The notes under the pieces were generated by a model. The model was given only the letters and a program-made list of their open reading frames with translations, was not told where the DNA came from and did no database searches. From assembly GCA_013365325.1 (NCBI GenBank), contig JABVXV010000004.1:620001-684000 (forward strand): a DNA stretch of 64,000 nucleotides, given 5' to 3'. How positions within the stretch are numbered: position 1 is the stretch's first letter; every line of letters starts with the position of its first letter. A program made the position numbers and the translations under genes. The DNA is from Dipetalonema caudispina. Taxonomy: Eukaryota > Nematoda > Chromadorea > Rhabditida > Onchocercidae. Below, in pieces: positions 1-13,982 of the stretch.

Positions 1-3000
1 AAATGCGCTCCGAATCATTTTGGATTGGATTCAAATGGATGTAAAGGTTATTTGATTATTTCACGTTTCACTGCATGTTTGATACCTGATCATGGTGAAG
101 CAAGTAAAATCCAACTTCTTTTTCGACTTTCTGATTTCGAATTTAAAGAATCTTAAAATTCAAATATTCGCACTAGTAACTCAAACTTTTAATAATATTT
201 TAATCACTTTTTTTCCAGAATGTCGTGTATGTCCAGCGCCTGGTCATATCTGCGATTCAATAACTGGAGAGTGTATCTGCCCACCCAACACTATCGGTGA
301 TATGTGTGAGAGCTGTTCCACTAATGCTTGGAATTACGATCCTTTAAATGGTTGTACGCTCTGTGATTGCTCCGGTATCGGAGCTGATGGACCGAATTGT
401 AATCCTGGAAATGGACAGGTAAAGCAACTACTAAGCCGCACATAAAGTATCTGAGTGGAAAATATTGTTATACAATTAGTATTTGTTTTCAGTGCAATTG
501 TCGAGTAGGTTTTGTTGGTCTAAAATGTGATCGATGTCTTCATGGATATTTTAATTTCCCGAAATGTGAACTATGTAATTGTGATCTATCGGGTACTGAT
601 CCAACAACTTGTAAAAATGGTGCATGCCTCTGTGATGAGGTAGGACAGTGCAACTGCAAGGTATCATGCATTCAATCAGTTCCTTACAGTTTGTCAAGAT
701 TAATTTTCTTCATCACCCTGAGATAAAATATATTTTAGAAGAACGTGATAGGATTGAAATGTGATAGCTGTGATGCATATAGCTTTAGTCTGGAGGAAAA
801 CAATGCATTCGGTTGTACCGATTGCTTCTGCTTCAATCGTACCAATTTCTGCGTGCAAAGCAGTCTTGTATGGCAACAAATTTATGCGCCCGATCGGCAG
901 GTAATAGTAATCTGATAGTTTTTTCTTTTTTTTGTATTCAACATACATTTTAATAAGGCGCTTTATGTTTCTGTTAGTTCTGGAAATGTGATTTACTTGA
1001 GTGATGATTATGTGTAAAAAATTTCAATTCCTTTTTAATTAAGGTAATATTCTCTGAACCATGGAAATATTATACACGTAAATATAATCTGAATGTGCTC
1101 AGAGAGGAACCATCGATATACAACAGTTATCCAACGGATATTACACCTCTTTACTGGTACATTTAGATAATGTGAATGTGCTTGGGACAATTGACTTAAT
1201 ATCAACTTGTAGGATAAAATGATTTGCTGCAGAAATATTGCATAAATCCAGAAGTTCCCAAATAGAAAAAAAAATTCAAATGGGTTCTCCATTTCCGGAT
1301 AATTCTTTACTTTGATTGCTTCAAAACCGTAAGATGTATAAAAAATGGAAGGATAGAAAGTAAGGGAAAAATTCAAGTGTAATTCTTAGATTCTGGTTTG
1401 GATATGCGTTAGATAAAGAGATCTAAATTTCAGGCCTCTTCCATCGAGTTTTCTGGGTGATCGAACGGCATCTTACAACGGGTTCATTCGTTTCACAATC
1501 AAAAACGATGATAATTATCGCGGTATCACTAATGTCGCACCTGATCCACAACACTTCCGCTTCTTTCCGCAAATCATCTTGGTAAATTTCGTTTTTATCT
1601 TCTGTTTCTATATTGCTAAAAGTAGGGATAGGAAAAAAAGGGGAAAAGAATTCGAGTGATCTTATTTAAATTTTGGTTTAGAATTTAAATCGTTTGTGTG
1701 CACCATAACTGATATCAAACTTATCCAACTAACAGGTCGGTAATCATCGTATCATTTTGGAACATACACCAGACGAAATGAACGAACTGGGACGCTACAA
1801 AGTTCGTTTGCATGAAAGTCAGTGGCGTTCACGTTTAAGTCCTGACGTACCCGTAACACGCAAACAGCTGATGATCGCTTTACAAAATCTGCAAGGCATC
1901 TATATCAGAGCTACATACAACTATCCATCCACGTTAATTTTTCTCTCTTACTCTTAACAAGAAAAAGATATATGATCACTTTGACAGTTCTGGCATATCA
2001 GTTTTAAACTGCATTCAAACAAGAATCTTCAGGGGTGATACAGCTTCTATCAATGAAATAAGTATCGATGTAGCAGTATGGGAAAATACTACCGATGCTT
2101 CAAATTCAGTAGCAATTGGTGTGGAACTATGTGAATGTCCTCAGGGTTATGCTGGTGATTCATGCCAAGATCCTGCCGAAGGTTATTGTCGGAAAAGACA
2201 ACCTGATTTCTTAAACAGCCCAGATGATTTAGCATTGGTGGGTGGACCACAACCATGCGCATGCAGTGGACATTCAACAACATGTGAAGCAGAAACTTGC
2301 AGATGCACTGTAAGGCATGCAGCTCATTGAATTATTATTAAAAATCATAGAGGATGAGAGTGTAGTGAATGATAAATACTTCTAAATTTCGTTTGTTATC
2401 TTTAAAAATTCTCAAATTTGAAGTTACTTTTCACATTATTTCATTATATTTTCATTACTGCAAAAAATACTGATTATTTCAGAATTGTGAGCACAATACA
2501 TACGGTGATTACTGTGAACTCTGCAAACCAGGTTATCAAGGAGATGCATTGATTGGTGGCACTAGTGCATGCACGAAATGCGCATGTCCATTGCCGGACA
2601 ATAGTTTCAGTGATACCTGTTTAGCAGTAGGTCATGGTCGAGGATATATGTGTGATGCTTGTAAGCCTGGATATACAGGTCTATACTGTGAAAAGTGCCT
2701 AACTGGCTATTACGGTAATCCGAATATAGTAGGTGGTATGTGCAAGGAATGTGACTGTCATCAACATGGTTCGGTTCATGGAATTTGCAATCAGGCAAGT
2801 TTTGTCATCATTTTTTGAAATTAGAGAAGCAGTTTTTTTTTTTTTTTTTCAGTTTTCTGGAAAAAGTGTTATATACTGATGAAGTTTATGGCAAATCTTT
2901 TCATTCAACATTAATTAAATGATAATCTGATAAGTTCTATCTAAATTTTCTAAAATGCACCTATTGTTTAGGAGACAGGTCAGTGTGAATGTCGACCAGG

Positions 3001-3200
3001 TTTAACCGGTCGTGATTGTTCATTATGTAAAGATCGGCATGCATTTATTAATGGTGTTTGTACCTCATGCGATCAGGGCTGTACCCGTGATTTAATGAAA
3101 GAAATGGATGAATTAGAAGGAATCATGAAACAACAGAATTTCACTAATTTAAGACCAGTCCCGTGGAGGCGTGTTGCTCGAATAAGTAATACAACAAAAA
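1..3200 (+). other. Laminin LE repeats flanking a domain IV (laminin B) module
   Basis: Exons up to 900 encode cysteine-rich laminin-type EGF repeats, for example [15 protein letters not shown] from 493. A globular segment from about 1044 to 2120 carries the domain IV signature [18 protein letters not shown] (about 1151-1490) and ENTTD-type sequence near its end. LE repeats resume at about 2120 ([12 protein letters not shown]) and end near 3090 ([12 protein letters not shown]). The block then passes into the helical region. This is the rigid rod of the alpha short arm. Confidence 0.9.
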
Positions 3201-6200
3201 GTATGCTTCTTTGAATATTGTCCGATGTGTTACATTTGTTTAACAAAAGTATCTAAATCATATTATTGGAAGAATTCCAATTTTAACTGTTGATCTCTGT
3301 ATACAGAGTTTTACTGATCACAGAAGGTTTCCGATCTTGAACTCTTCGTAAAATCTATTAGCTAATCGTTTGTTTCAGACTTGCATTTGATGTTGGAATC
3401 GCTACATTTGGGGAATTCTATTGATAAAGATGCATCTAAAACTGATATTGGTGTGGACGAAAACTTCTTAGATGAAGTTAACGGCTTGGTAGAGCAAACG
3501 AAATTTCTGCTGGAACGAACTAACAAGTCGAAAAATTCTTTACAAAAGAGCACAGCTAAAACTGAGGCATTATCTGAGAGAGCTCGCGAGCAGGACAAAA
3601 TTCTTCGTGAGGTCATCAGTCAGCTACGACATTATATAAATTATGGATTTGGAAAACAGGATAATTCAAAGATCAGTGCTTGGATCCAGGAAGCAAATAC
3701 TCACGTGGACGCTATGAAGGAACGTGGAATCTATATCGAGAAACGCTACAATCGTGGAAATACCGATTTCGAGTTAGTCATTATGAAATATCATTGATGT
3801 TTTGCTTGTTTTGTCAACAATATTTTTCAAAAAAACTCGTTGTATCGCTAAAGGAACAATAAAATATGCAAAAGAAATTGTAAAATCTAACTGAATTTCC
3901 TCATTATGAATCTCTTCAAGTAATTAAGATGATTTTGATGAGTTCAGCAAAACATTTTCCTTCTCATTTACAGGATATGTTTGAGTAGCGGGATATTTCA
4001 GGAAATCTCAGGACTTGATGAAACTGATAACATCACGTATGCTGAATCATACCTCGTTCATTGAGTTACGTGAACAACTGGATGCTTTCGTACAATGGCT
4101 GCACGATTATCGCGACACTATTTGGGATAGAGCACGTCAGGATACAGTATCTTCTGATAAAGTAGCAATTATAGTAGCGAAACGAGTGAACCGGTTTAAT
4201 GCCGTAAAAGCGAATATCACTGAATTATTAACCAGAGCAACCGATGAACTAAGTGAAGCAGAAAACAGAGTATCGACTGCGAAAACGGAGAAAATTTTGA
4301 CAATGTTCGATGATTTTAAGGTCTTTGCTTACAATCTATTTTGAACCAAATGTATCTGCTACTATAATTTTAAAAAGTGTATGTATGAGAATTAAATTAA
4401 AAAACTGCATATTAAAAATTTTTGGGGAATACGGAAATCGCAACTAATGCCTTCAGATACTGGATACGGTTATTCTGTAACTTTTCGATTTTTCCCACCA
4501 TCAGTTACTGGTGAAAAAAAAATTCAGTGATTTTGATTTTTTTCACCATCAAATACTCGATACCTTTTATTTTCAGCTCATGAACGAAACACTATTACCA
4601 CAAGTAGATGAGACGACGAGAAAATGTCGCGATGAAGCGGACAGATATGGTCAGCTTCTGGATGAATATCGCGAAGAGTATGTGGAAAAAAGCGAACGTC
4701 ATGCAGCAGAACTGGAGGATGAGGCGCAAAAATTGCAAAAGTAAAAGATGACAATTCTTTGCAGAAGCCTTTCATTTTGTAGAAGTAATTAAGTTCTGAA
4801 TAGTTTATTTTTTCCCCTTCATTTGTTTGCATTTTTTTAGATTACCGTTCAGTAATATCATAGATGTATGAAGCCTAATTTTTAGTTCTTTTGCTGATAC
4901 AAAGAATGCTGCAGCAGATCCTCTTCGAGCATCAAATGCTTACAAGGAAATTGTAGAAGCTTTACGGAATGCTAGTAAAGCAGCAGAAGGAGCAAAGAAA
5001 GCTGCGGAGTTTGCATATATGGATGCTGATCCAAAATCTGAAATCTCAATGGTTAATATAGCGCAACAGGCGAAAAATCGTAGTATGGCTATTAAGGGGC
5101 AAGCTGATGAACTTAGTTTGAGAGATTTGGAAAGCGAACGTTTGAAAGGCACTATATCAGTGAACGAATTGAAGGAAACATTGGAGGATTCAATGAAACT
5201 AAAATTAGCAATAAGTAAGTTTGGATTATCATTTACAAAGAATAATATCAGCTTCATATCTTTGCTAGTTAAAAGAATTAATGGTAAACGTATTTCGATT
5301 CTGTAAGATGAAAGACAGTAAAGGTCATGAAGGATGTGTGTCATAGGTGACAGTTGCCATTTATGAATCATTCAGCTTCTTCGAAGTAACTTGCCCATGA
5401 ATTAATGCTTTCCTAATGATGACAATTTGAGATTTAGGTGAACAATATCAATCATTCGATGATCAACACGATCGAATGACAGGATTGATCAGTGTAGCTG
5501 ATGATGCGGAAAAACGGGCTAAAAATATACATCAAAAAATGAAAGAATTATCTATTGAAATTGACACAATGAGCGATGCTGTTTCGAAGCTAAAAGGTTT
5601 TGCTAGCGAAGGTATTCGGAATGTCACTAATGACGGTAAGTTAGATTATTATACTTTTGAAAAGTTTTTTTTTATAAGGAATCTGAAGGAAAACGTGATA
5701 TCTGAAATCGCAAAGTCATTTCTAAATTCTTCAAGAACTTTCAAAATTTTCTTGCTTACTCTATACTTCTGTAGCATTTTAATATGTGAAAATTGATGAA
5801 AAATTAAGGTGTCTATGATTCAAACATTTTAAACTTATAGTACGCTCCTTATCATACACATTCAATTCTTAAGATCATTATTTTAAACAATTGATCACTA
5901 ATTCTTCTATGATTCGGACTATGAATTAGTATGAAATTACATAAAATAAATATATGCAATATATGAATTTTTTTCAGTACGCAAAGCTAATCAAGGAGCA
6001 CAGGAAGCGATGAGGAAGGTATCTGAAGTAAAGAAGCAAACAGATGGGGATTCAAAACGGATCAGTGTTCTAGGAGAGCAGATTAAATTATTGCAGGAAA
6101 AAATAAAAGAAGCACGAGAAAAAGCATCACGCGTGAGTAAAGTTGTATTATTGATGAGTATCGTAATCTTTAAATAAGATATGCTAATGACAAATATCTT

Positions 6201-9200
6201 ACTTTTCATTATTTCCAGTTTTTCTGTAACCTGTTATTTCCAGTTTGTTAGGCATTCACACACTGAATTCATTTTGTTTTATTATTAACAATTTCAGAAA
6301 GATAAAAGAAAAGGCCGAAAAAATTTTGTTTGTTTGTTACAGATCCGAATTTCGCTGAAATCCGACGAAAAGGGTAATTGCCGCCGTGCTTTCATCTCAC
6401 CCGCACATCTGGCTCCAACTAATTCATTTACCATCAAGTATCGTCCTTTACGGAATGTTCCGGATTCGTTGCTATTCTTAACGAAAACAAAGACTAAACG
6501 CACTCAACAATCGGAATATATCGCAATGGAATTAAGAGATCGACGTATCGTTGTACAATGGAATATCGGTTCCGGTACACGCATGGCCACTAATACGCAT
6601 ACTATCAATTATATTGCGCCAAGTGATCGAACTGCCTGGTATCATATAGTATTAGAAAGGTAAGCTGACCCCTTCTCTAAATGCCAAATTTGTTCTATTT
6701 CTTTTTCACTTCCGCCAATTGATCTGATCATTGTTACGAACATTAATTCAACGAATATAAACTGTTCTTGACCTATTGCTTTCTAGATTTGGCAATTCAG
6801 TAATGTTGACCGTAGCACTTCATCATACAATAAGTGGTGAAGGTGAACGAACGGTTGGTGAGCCGACTACTGTATCGGTGGGTCAACCGGACGAGGATGA
6901 TAGCGTCATTTTCAATACGGTACACGGTGAAACACTGATTCAGTTTGGTATTGAGGCAAAGCTTTCACAGGATTTGGGTTTGGCAACTAACAAGTTCCTT
7001 GGCACTATTGGTGAATTTACTGTTGATGGTGAAACTTTACCGCTTTGGGCGTTTGCAGAAAGTAGTAAAGTTTGCGAAGGAGATTTCGCTGCACCGGAAA
7101 GTCAGGCTACTGGTTATTTTTTCCGGCAAGTTTCCTATTCATTCAACATAAATTACACTATTGTACATATAAACACTCACACAAACATAAACAATTGTCC
7201 AATACAATGAAATAGTAATTTCGTTGTTGTAAAAAAACAATTCTAATTAATTCATCTTTTAGTGACGGTTTTGCCCAAATCCATCTCCCTTCGACAGAGC
7301 GGCCAAGTGGAGCGCAGATAACGGTGATCTTATCAGCTTATTCACCCGATGGTTTGCTATATTTCCGTGGCAATCAAGAAGATGGAGATTTCATCTCTTT
7401 GGAACTTCGTGATGGACATGTTCTTTTCAGAGTATCTTATTTTTTATAAATTTATCTATTCCTTTTGCTCTGCTTCCTCATTAGTTGAAATCTCGTATCA
7501 TTAATCTAAGATTAGTGATTCAGCTAGCTACAAGGAGATCAATGTTACTTTCTAACTAATGACTGCATTGATCCTGTTTTTACACTACCAGTCCCTAATT
7601 ACTCTGTGATAATTAACGGAGGGTGAAATGGTTTATTCTTAATATATTGCGTTAGTTCAGCTATTCAATAGTACAGTTTATTAAGATGTAATTAGTTTTT
7701 TTTACTTAATTTTGTTATTTACTTTAATCATTCGAGAATAATATTTAGATCAATCTTGGCAATGATTCATATGCAGCCGTTAAATCTAAGAGATCATCTT
7801 ACGCCGATGGGCGCTCACATACAATTCGTGTCATCAGAAATTATGATAAAATACATTTGCAGGTTATTTCTTGTTTGCAATTTATGTTACTCAAATCAAA
7901 ATAAGTATTTGCAAATTAAGTGATATCAAGCATATTGCAGTACTTAAATAATTAATTTTGATCCACGAGTTGATTAATTTCTAAGGTAATACTAACGAGA
8001 TACAAGGAAGATAAAAGGGTTATCGACTTTCGAAATATACAATTCTTATGACTACACCAAATTCCAGGTAGATGACGAAAGCGATCGTAATTCTGCAACA
8101 ATACTTGGTCAAAATGCAAGGCTGAATATTAACGGTGATGATCATTTTGTTGGTGGCGTCCCGCCGGGCTTCAATACTACTGCTTTCCACCATTTCGATA
8201 TCCATTGGAGTGGATTTTTCGGCTGCATTCAATCAGTCCGACCTTCCCAAGTATTTGCTTCTTTTTTTCCTTTCCTATGATATTAATAATATACTCTAAG
8301 CTCTTAATCCATACTTGCCTAGTTTAGAAGTATCAAAAACATTTTAACCTGACTGTCCATAATTATCAATTTCAGGTTGCAGAACTGGATCTTGACAATC
8401 CAATACGATCACAACGCAAGCTGCGTGGATGTACTTTTAAAAATGGTGAAAGATTGGAACCGACTGATAGAGTGGTTGGCTTCAATCGTCCAGGTTATCT
8501 GGTCATTCAAGGAATTCAACTCAGCAATAATTCCACGTGTGTCAATTTTTTCAAATTATTGACTTTTTTCTTTTCTATCAAATCATTGAAATAATTAGAA
8601 AATCAAAATAAACGGATTACTGAATTAAACTATCGCATGAAAAACGCTGCTTTCCAATTCTTTTCTCGTTCTTTAGATTTGCATTTTCATTCCGCACGAA
8701 AACAGCTAATGCTACACTGTTGTTCCAGTCGAGTGAATTGAAAACATTCAGAAAACGTCGAAAAATTAGGGATTTTTTTGGGACCGTTAGTTTTTATTCT
8801 TTTTTTTTTCTTTAAATCTACCACTTGAAATCATTTTAATTATTTGAACTAAAATTTATATAATTTTGTCGACATTTTTGGAAAACGGTAAAAAATTCAA
8901 TTTTCATTTAAATAAAAAATGATTCCTGAAACCAAGAGATGCTTTTAATCAGGGATATCTGGCATTTTACTTGTACCGTGGCTACTTAGTTGTACATCTC
9001 GGCACCGATTCATCACAGAAGAGTAAAGTGCTCACACTGAGATCTGAAATGACTTACAACGATGGGCAGCTTCACTCCATCTTTTTCACTCGTTTCGATA
9101 CATTGTTAGTTTCAAGATTCTAATTAAAAATAGGTTTAAGTTTAAATAGACTGAGATTGAAACTGATGGTCCTATGAAATGTCCATGGTTAATATCTGTA

Positions 9201-12200
9201 CTCGTATATTTCTGATAACAGAAATAAGAGATTGTAGATGATCTCATAGCTGAATTGTTATATGCATATTATAAATGGATAAGTATAGGCTTAGGAAAAT
9301 GATAAAAGTTATGAAACGATGATTTGTGTAGAGTTCGACTCCGAGTTGATGATCGAGAAATAGCTTCCGGTACCCTTGGCGAACAGAATATCATAGGATC
9401 TGCTTCATCACAGCTGTTCATCGGTGGATTTCCAGATGGTATAAAGCCACCAGCTAATGAAATGCCAATCGCTGAATCTATGATTGGTTGCGTATCAAAT
9501 ATTTTCGTTGATTATCAGTCAGTTTATCTTTTATTTCTTCACAAAACATCAAAAAAAAAAGACAATTAAGTGACAGGTGTTATCTATGCTTGAACATTGT
9601 TATGCTCAGCATGAATTCTTCTCCCCTATCAGGTGATACACGGCATTTGATTAATCAATATACGATTGTGTGATCAATGGTTGACCTCAAATTTACGTTG
9701 TTCCACTTAAAGGAGTAAGAAATGAGTATGATATGTGTTTATGTTTGTTCTTAATTTGTTATCATTTTTGCAACAAAAGCTGTATATCACTGATCTTACA
9801 AAACTAATTACAGACTTATCCCAATCATACCGGAAGCGCACATCGCCTTAATTGGTAGTTGTCCAGCGGAACAGATTTTCTCGTTACAAAAATCAGGTAA
9901 CAAACCTAATTAAGCTTTCATTAAATGTTTATACATCGTTTTGTGTGGTCGGATCATTCATATGTTTTCTAAAATATTTGAAAATATTACCGATTATTCC
10001 AAATCTTGGAGACTGGGTACTTGGTTGTTACAGAATAGTCTACTTTCCACTCAAGTAGAATAATTAAGTTACGGTATACAGTGCTTTCTCATATCTTTAT
10101 GAATGTTTTAAAGGAGTAATCTAATTAGCCTAATGAGGCTTTTCGTTTGCTTTTGCCGCCTTTATAATAGTTAATTTCATATCACTTGACTTTTTTCTAT
10201 TCCTATTTGTGCTTCAGGTAAAATTATTCAATCTTATTGATTTAAGGACTTAACAGGGTTAAGAATCAGGCATTAGTTAAAATACTAAAAATTGAACTTC
10301 CGTCTCCCTACTATATTTTATATGTATCTTTGCTGAGAATTTGTGCAGCAAATGTTTTCACCTGTAGAAATTATTTTTTTACAACTAAATTTGTGTGTCT
10401 GTCGACTTTCTGTAGAATGGAGAGCAGATGTCGAAGCATTGCAAGCAGATGAACAAAGTGCTTTCAATCGAAAAGCATCGAAACTTTCCTTGCATCTAAC
10501 AGAACCGACACTGATCACCAAAACAGAACGCCTATATGCAGATGGTAATAATAGTGATATTGATGTGATGCGAATTGATAACGATTACCTTTTTACAAAT
10601 GAAAAAAGCATCTGTTGCAAAACATTTTTGCACCTTATCATTTTTTGCAGAGTAACAATCGTTACACTTTAACCATATCAGAGATAGATAGAGAAATGAG
10701 TATCGATAACAAGAGGTTCAGGAAGCATGAAAATTCACTCAATTTAATTGATATGGCAGAATAACACAACTATATCCACTTGGCCATTTACATCGCTTCT
10801 ATGCGGACTTGTCTTCATCGTTTTGCTTCTTTTGCAAATTTCATATATTATTTTATAATCCTTAATTTATCATCGTTCAACATTAGTACTTTCTAATATG
10901 TTTCTTTTAGTAACTGATATAATCTTTAATTGAAATAATGAAGCTTTGAGCTGGCTTAACCAGAATAAACTTTGTTTTGTTCACATTTAATTTGTACGGA
11001 CATTCATCATTTCACTGCATAGAAAAGGAACACACGAAATTCTTTGAGTGAATTTCTGAAATGTAGGAATAGTCAAAACGAATATCAGAGAAGTTACGGA
11101 CGAGCCAGAAGAATTAAAATCAAATGATTTGGGGCAAATCACAATAACGACAACTGCCACAACTTCCAATGCCATTTCTACTGCCGAAATTCTAATCGAT
11201 TCAACGGACAAAAAAGACGATGATGATGATGATGGCACTACTGATTTCAACACTTTAACAGATTTTGGCCCTAAAAAGGTAACTTTTCTGAATTCTTCAA
11301 GTATTCGTTGAAAAGCCAAAGCAAAAGATCCTTTTGTCCTTCTGCACATTACTTTTTGACATAGAATGACTCAATAGACTTTTACGAGAACGATGACTTA
11401 AATCTGCTTAATCATTCTGTCAGAATTGTTGAAATTTCAAATTAAAAAAAAGTTGCAGTGCGGTCCAAATGCGTTAGCTAAGAATGATGGCGAAGGTGCG
11501 GCACGATATGGCCTAGCGGAAGCGAGCCATTCGAGGCTAAACTTCGAGGAGGATTATTTGGATGTTAATCAGTAAGTCTATCTTACTCTTGGAATATACA
11601 GTTCAAAATCCTGGCGTGAAATTGATCGTGTTTGAAATAACTTCATTTTTGTATTCTGAAGTATTTAAGATTCAAAATCGAATTTGCATTCCGCACAGTA
11701 TTACCAGACGGAATGTTGTGGATTTGGGCAAATTACAACAATTATACTCGTTATTTCTTCCTAAATATGATCAGTGGATTATTGCAGCTTCAGGTATCAG
11801 TTCAAATATGTATATTTCAGCATTCCACTAATTGAACTGTAAAAAGATTCGGAAAAAAAGAAAGGTGTTTAAATAAATCAGAATTTTAGGTTCGGGGACG
11901 TAAGGAACCAAGAATTTTAGTGTACAAATCGAACAAATTAAATGATGGAAAATGGCATAATATTAGTATGCTAAAGCAAGGCCAAGAAATTCTTCTTAAG
12001 GTTATTTTCTACTTCTTTTATGATAAATTTTACAGCACGGCTGTCAATTTATCCCACATTTTATACCTTGCGATACTGATCGAACAATGAATGGTTTCTT
12101 CAAAAATTGCTAGGATAGTCGTGTAATTTTATTTGTCGAAATGCTATGATTTATGCACAAATGCGAAATAAATAAGAAGAATCGAGTTATTCAAGGTGGA

Positions 12201-13982
12201 TCGCAATCCGGCGCAGTACTTAAAAGATGCGCCAAATCCGAAAGTGATGCGTAAACGAATGTATATAGGTGGGGTCATTTCAAGACATCGGAAACAATTC
12301 AATTTAACAGTACCCTCATTTTCTGGATGCATAAGGTTTATAATTGTTTCTTTTTTTTTTTTTTTTTTTTGTGATTTTCTTACTTAAAAATAAAAGTGAT
12401 CTTACGTAGCGTTTCTTAAAGGTCTTTTTAAGAAATTCATAGAACTCGAAATTTGAAATCTGTGTACTTGATGATTTAGGATAAATTAGTGAATTGATGA
12501 TATTATTGGAAATTTGAGCTCATGTCTGAATTTTGATCTCTGAACTTGAGTAACAATGTCTAGCATACAATGAGTATTAAGTAATTTAATACAGAAAAAT
12601 ATTAATATGCTATTTATTTCAGAAACTTTGAGATAAACAACATTCAACAAAATCTATTTGAAAAAAGTCGTCATGTCGTACCATGTATCGCTGCTTCCAA
12701 TTCAGCATACGTTCACGAAGGCGGATATATGACGTTTGGTACGTTACCTTCAAAGTAATTGCTATTAGCATAGTGTACTTAATAATCAAAGATTAAACTA
12801 TAGGGTTATTTTTTAAATTTTCAAAAAATTGTGATTAAAAATTTGTAAAGTACCGCTGATTATTGCTTATGTCGTAGTCCCAATTATAATGGACAATAAT
12901 CATGAAAATTCAGCTTAGAAACTGCTTGTTACAGGATCATTAAGGTCTATTCGACAGCACGGAAATATTCAAATATCGGTGCAATTCCGACCTGCTGTAA
13001 AAGATGGACTTATCTTCGGTCTGATGACAAACAAAGATCCAGAAAACACACGAATTGCTGTTTACCTTGAAAATAGCTTGGTTATTGTTTTGTTTTTCTC
13101 TGATTTAGTAGTCGAACGTAAACCTATTTGTATACCTGAAATCATGCATAAACTATGGTAACCTCTGCGTAACCTTATCAACGGAACAATAAACGTAAAG
13201 CATTTCTTTTCAGGCCAATATGGTTTCTTGCTTTACCTTCATATAATTTATAAATGCAACTTTTCTCTCTATACCTGAAATGTCAATGTCTGGTTTTAAA
13301 TAACTATTTCAGATGACTTTCGAACTTGCGTTCAATGATGAACGTCGTGATCTGAAACATGTTTTTAAAAAAGATCTATGCGATGGCGCTTGGCATAATG
13401 TTACCCTTTCTATATCACACTCAAATATGATCATCATTACCGTTGATGGGGTATGCTTACTTCCAGATCTTTCACTGTCACATTATTGATTGATTACAGA
13501 AGTAACATATGTGATCTTATTTTTAAAATTTCCAGTGTGAAAAATTAACTTTAAAAGCAATGTAGTTAGGTAGCAGTAATTTCAGCATCGAAAACGCTTA
13601 CCGTCGAAGGCGAGCTCAGAATCAGTAGAATTTTTCCGAAGTTTGCCGATATACGTTGGCGGAATAACTGGTTTGTTCTCACCTATTAGTTTACATCGTA
13701 CACAGCTCATTTTTATTAGTGGAAGAAAGAAAATAGCTTGCATTCATCAGTATAGGTACTTAATCCTGCCAACCGGAAAAATTGATTTTATGAAACGATG
13801 ACCCATTAGTTTTTGTGCCCAAATAATATCTTATTGTTACAGCAACATCAGCTTCCAAAATTGGCGTGTTGTCATTAATCGGTTGCTATCAAGATTTCCG
13901 ACTTTACGGAAAACCGGTGGCTTTCAAAAATGCCAAGAAATTGAATAAAGTTCTACCCGATGGTTGTCCATTTTTAAATTAA
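1..13982 (+). CDS. lam-3: Laminin subunit alpha, C-terminal part (5' end outside window)
   Basis: Secreted basement-membrane subunit that trimerises with beta and gamma chains; its LG domains bind cell receptors. I join 37 exons in one frame (6,672 nt, 2,223 aa plus TAA): 1-46, 219-418, 493-660, 739-900, 1044-1156, 1434-1581, 1736-1932, 2033-2309, 2483-2794, 2972-3200, 3379-3776, 4012-4320, 4577-4740, 4886-5214, 5438-5635, 5978-6132, 6343-6659, 6787-7125, 7263-7431, 7749-7862, 8068-8250, 8376-8536, 8677-8785, 8953-9104, 9332-9517, 9814-9896, 10416-10544, 11067-11278, 11459-11571, 11670-11793, 11890-12000, 12196-12335, 12623-12738, 12935-13080, 13313-13450, 13586-13670, 13843-13982. Order: LE repeats, domain IV, LE repeats, coiled coil, LG1-5; five LG domains mark an alpha chain. 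Introns after 2794 and 7125 start with GC. The 10544/11067 junction is the least certain. The choice of lam-3 over epi-1 rests on remembered C. elegans linkage, not on sequence alignment. Confidence 0.93.
3090..6132 (+). other. Laminin alpha coiled-coil region (domains II and I)
   Basis: Exons 3379-3776, 4012-4320, 4577-4740, 4886-5214, 5438-5635 and 5978-6132 encode a charged, low-cysteine sequence rich in Glu, Lys, Ala and Leu heptads. Examples are [19 protein letters not shown] and [16 protein letters not shown]. In laminins this segment forms the three-stranded long arm with the beta and gamma chains. The reading frames opposite it on the - strand are shadows. Confidence 0.88.
6343..10544 (+). 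other. Laminin LG1-LG3 tandem
   Basis: Three laminin G modules follow the coiled coil. LG1 starts at about 6343 and contains [11 protein letters not shown] and the end motif [21 protein letters not shown]2 starts at about 7230 ([13 protein letters not shown]) and includes DGLLYFRGN and [10 protein letters not shown]3 starts near 8450 ([20 protein letters not shown]) and includes LFIGGFPDG and the closing Cys at about 9865 (LIGSCP). LG1-3 carry the integrin-binding face in known alpha chains. That role is from the family, not shown here. Confidence 0.85.
10545..11571 (+). other. Acidic, Thr-rich linker between LG3 and LG4
   Basis: Exon 11067-11278 encodes a low-complexity linker: a run of Thr/Ala ([11 protein letters not shown]) followed by [13 protein letters not shown], with six consecutive Asp from GAT/GAC repeats at about 11211-11240. 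It separates the LG1-3 and LG4-5 clusters, as in other alpha chains, where this hinge can be a protease site. Flanking exons 10416-10544 and 11459-11571 are also unstructured in appearance. Confidence 0.7.
11572..13982 (+). other. Laminin LG4-LG5 pair and C-terminus
   Basis: LG4 (from about 11670) shows [32 protein letters not shown] and MYIGGV. LG5 (from about 12900) shows [31 protein letters not shown] and [10 protein letters not shown], and ends with [12 protein letters not shown] and the C-terminal DGCPFLN. The stop codon TAA is at 13980-13982. In laminins this pair binds dystroglycan, heparan sulfate or sulfatide. Confidence 0.85.

Noticed and set aside
4940..5371. 143-codon open frame on the - strand
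   Set aside because: It lies opposite the laminin coiled-coil exon 4886-5214. It is a shadow of the biased Glu/Lys/Ala codons.
5416..5635. Possible frameshift in the laminin coiled coil
   Set aside because: The apparent break is resolved by a normal phase-1 intron (GTAAGT at 5215, TTTAG before 5438). All 37 exons keep one frame.
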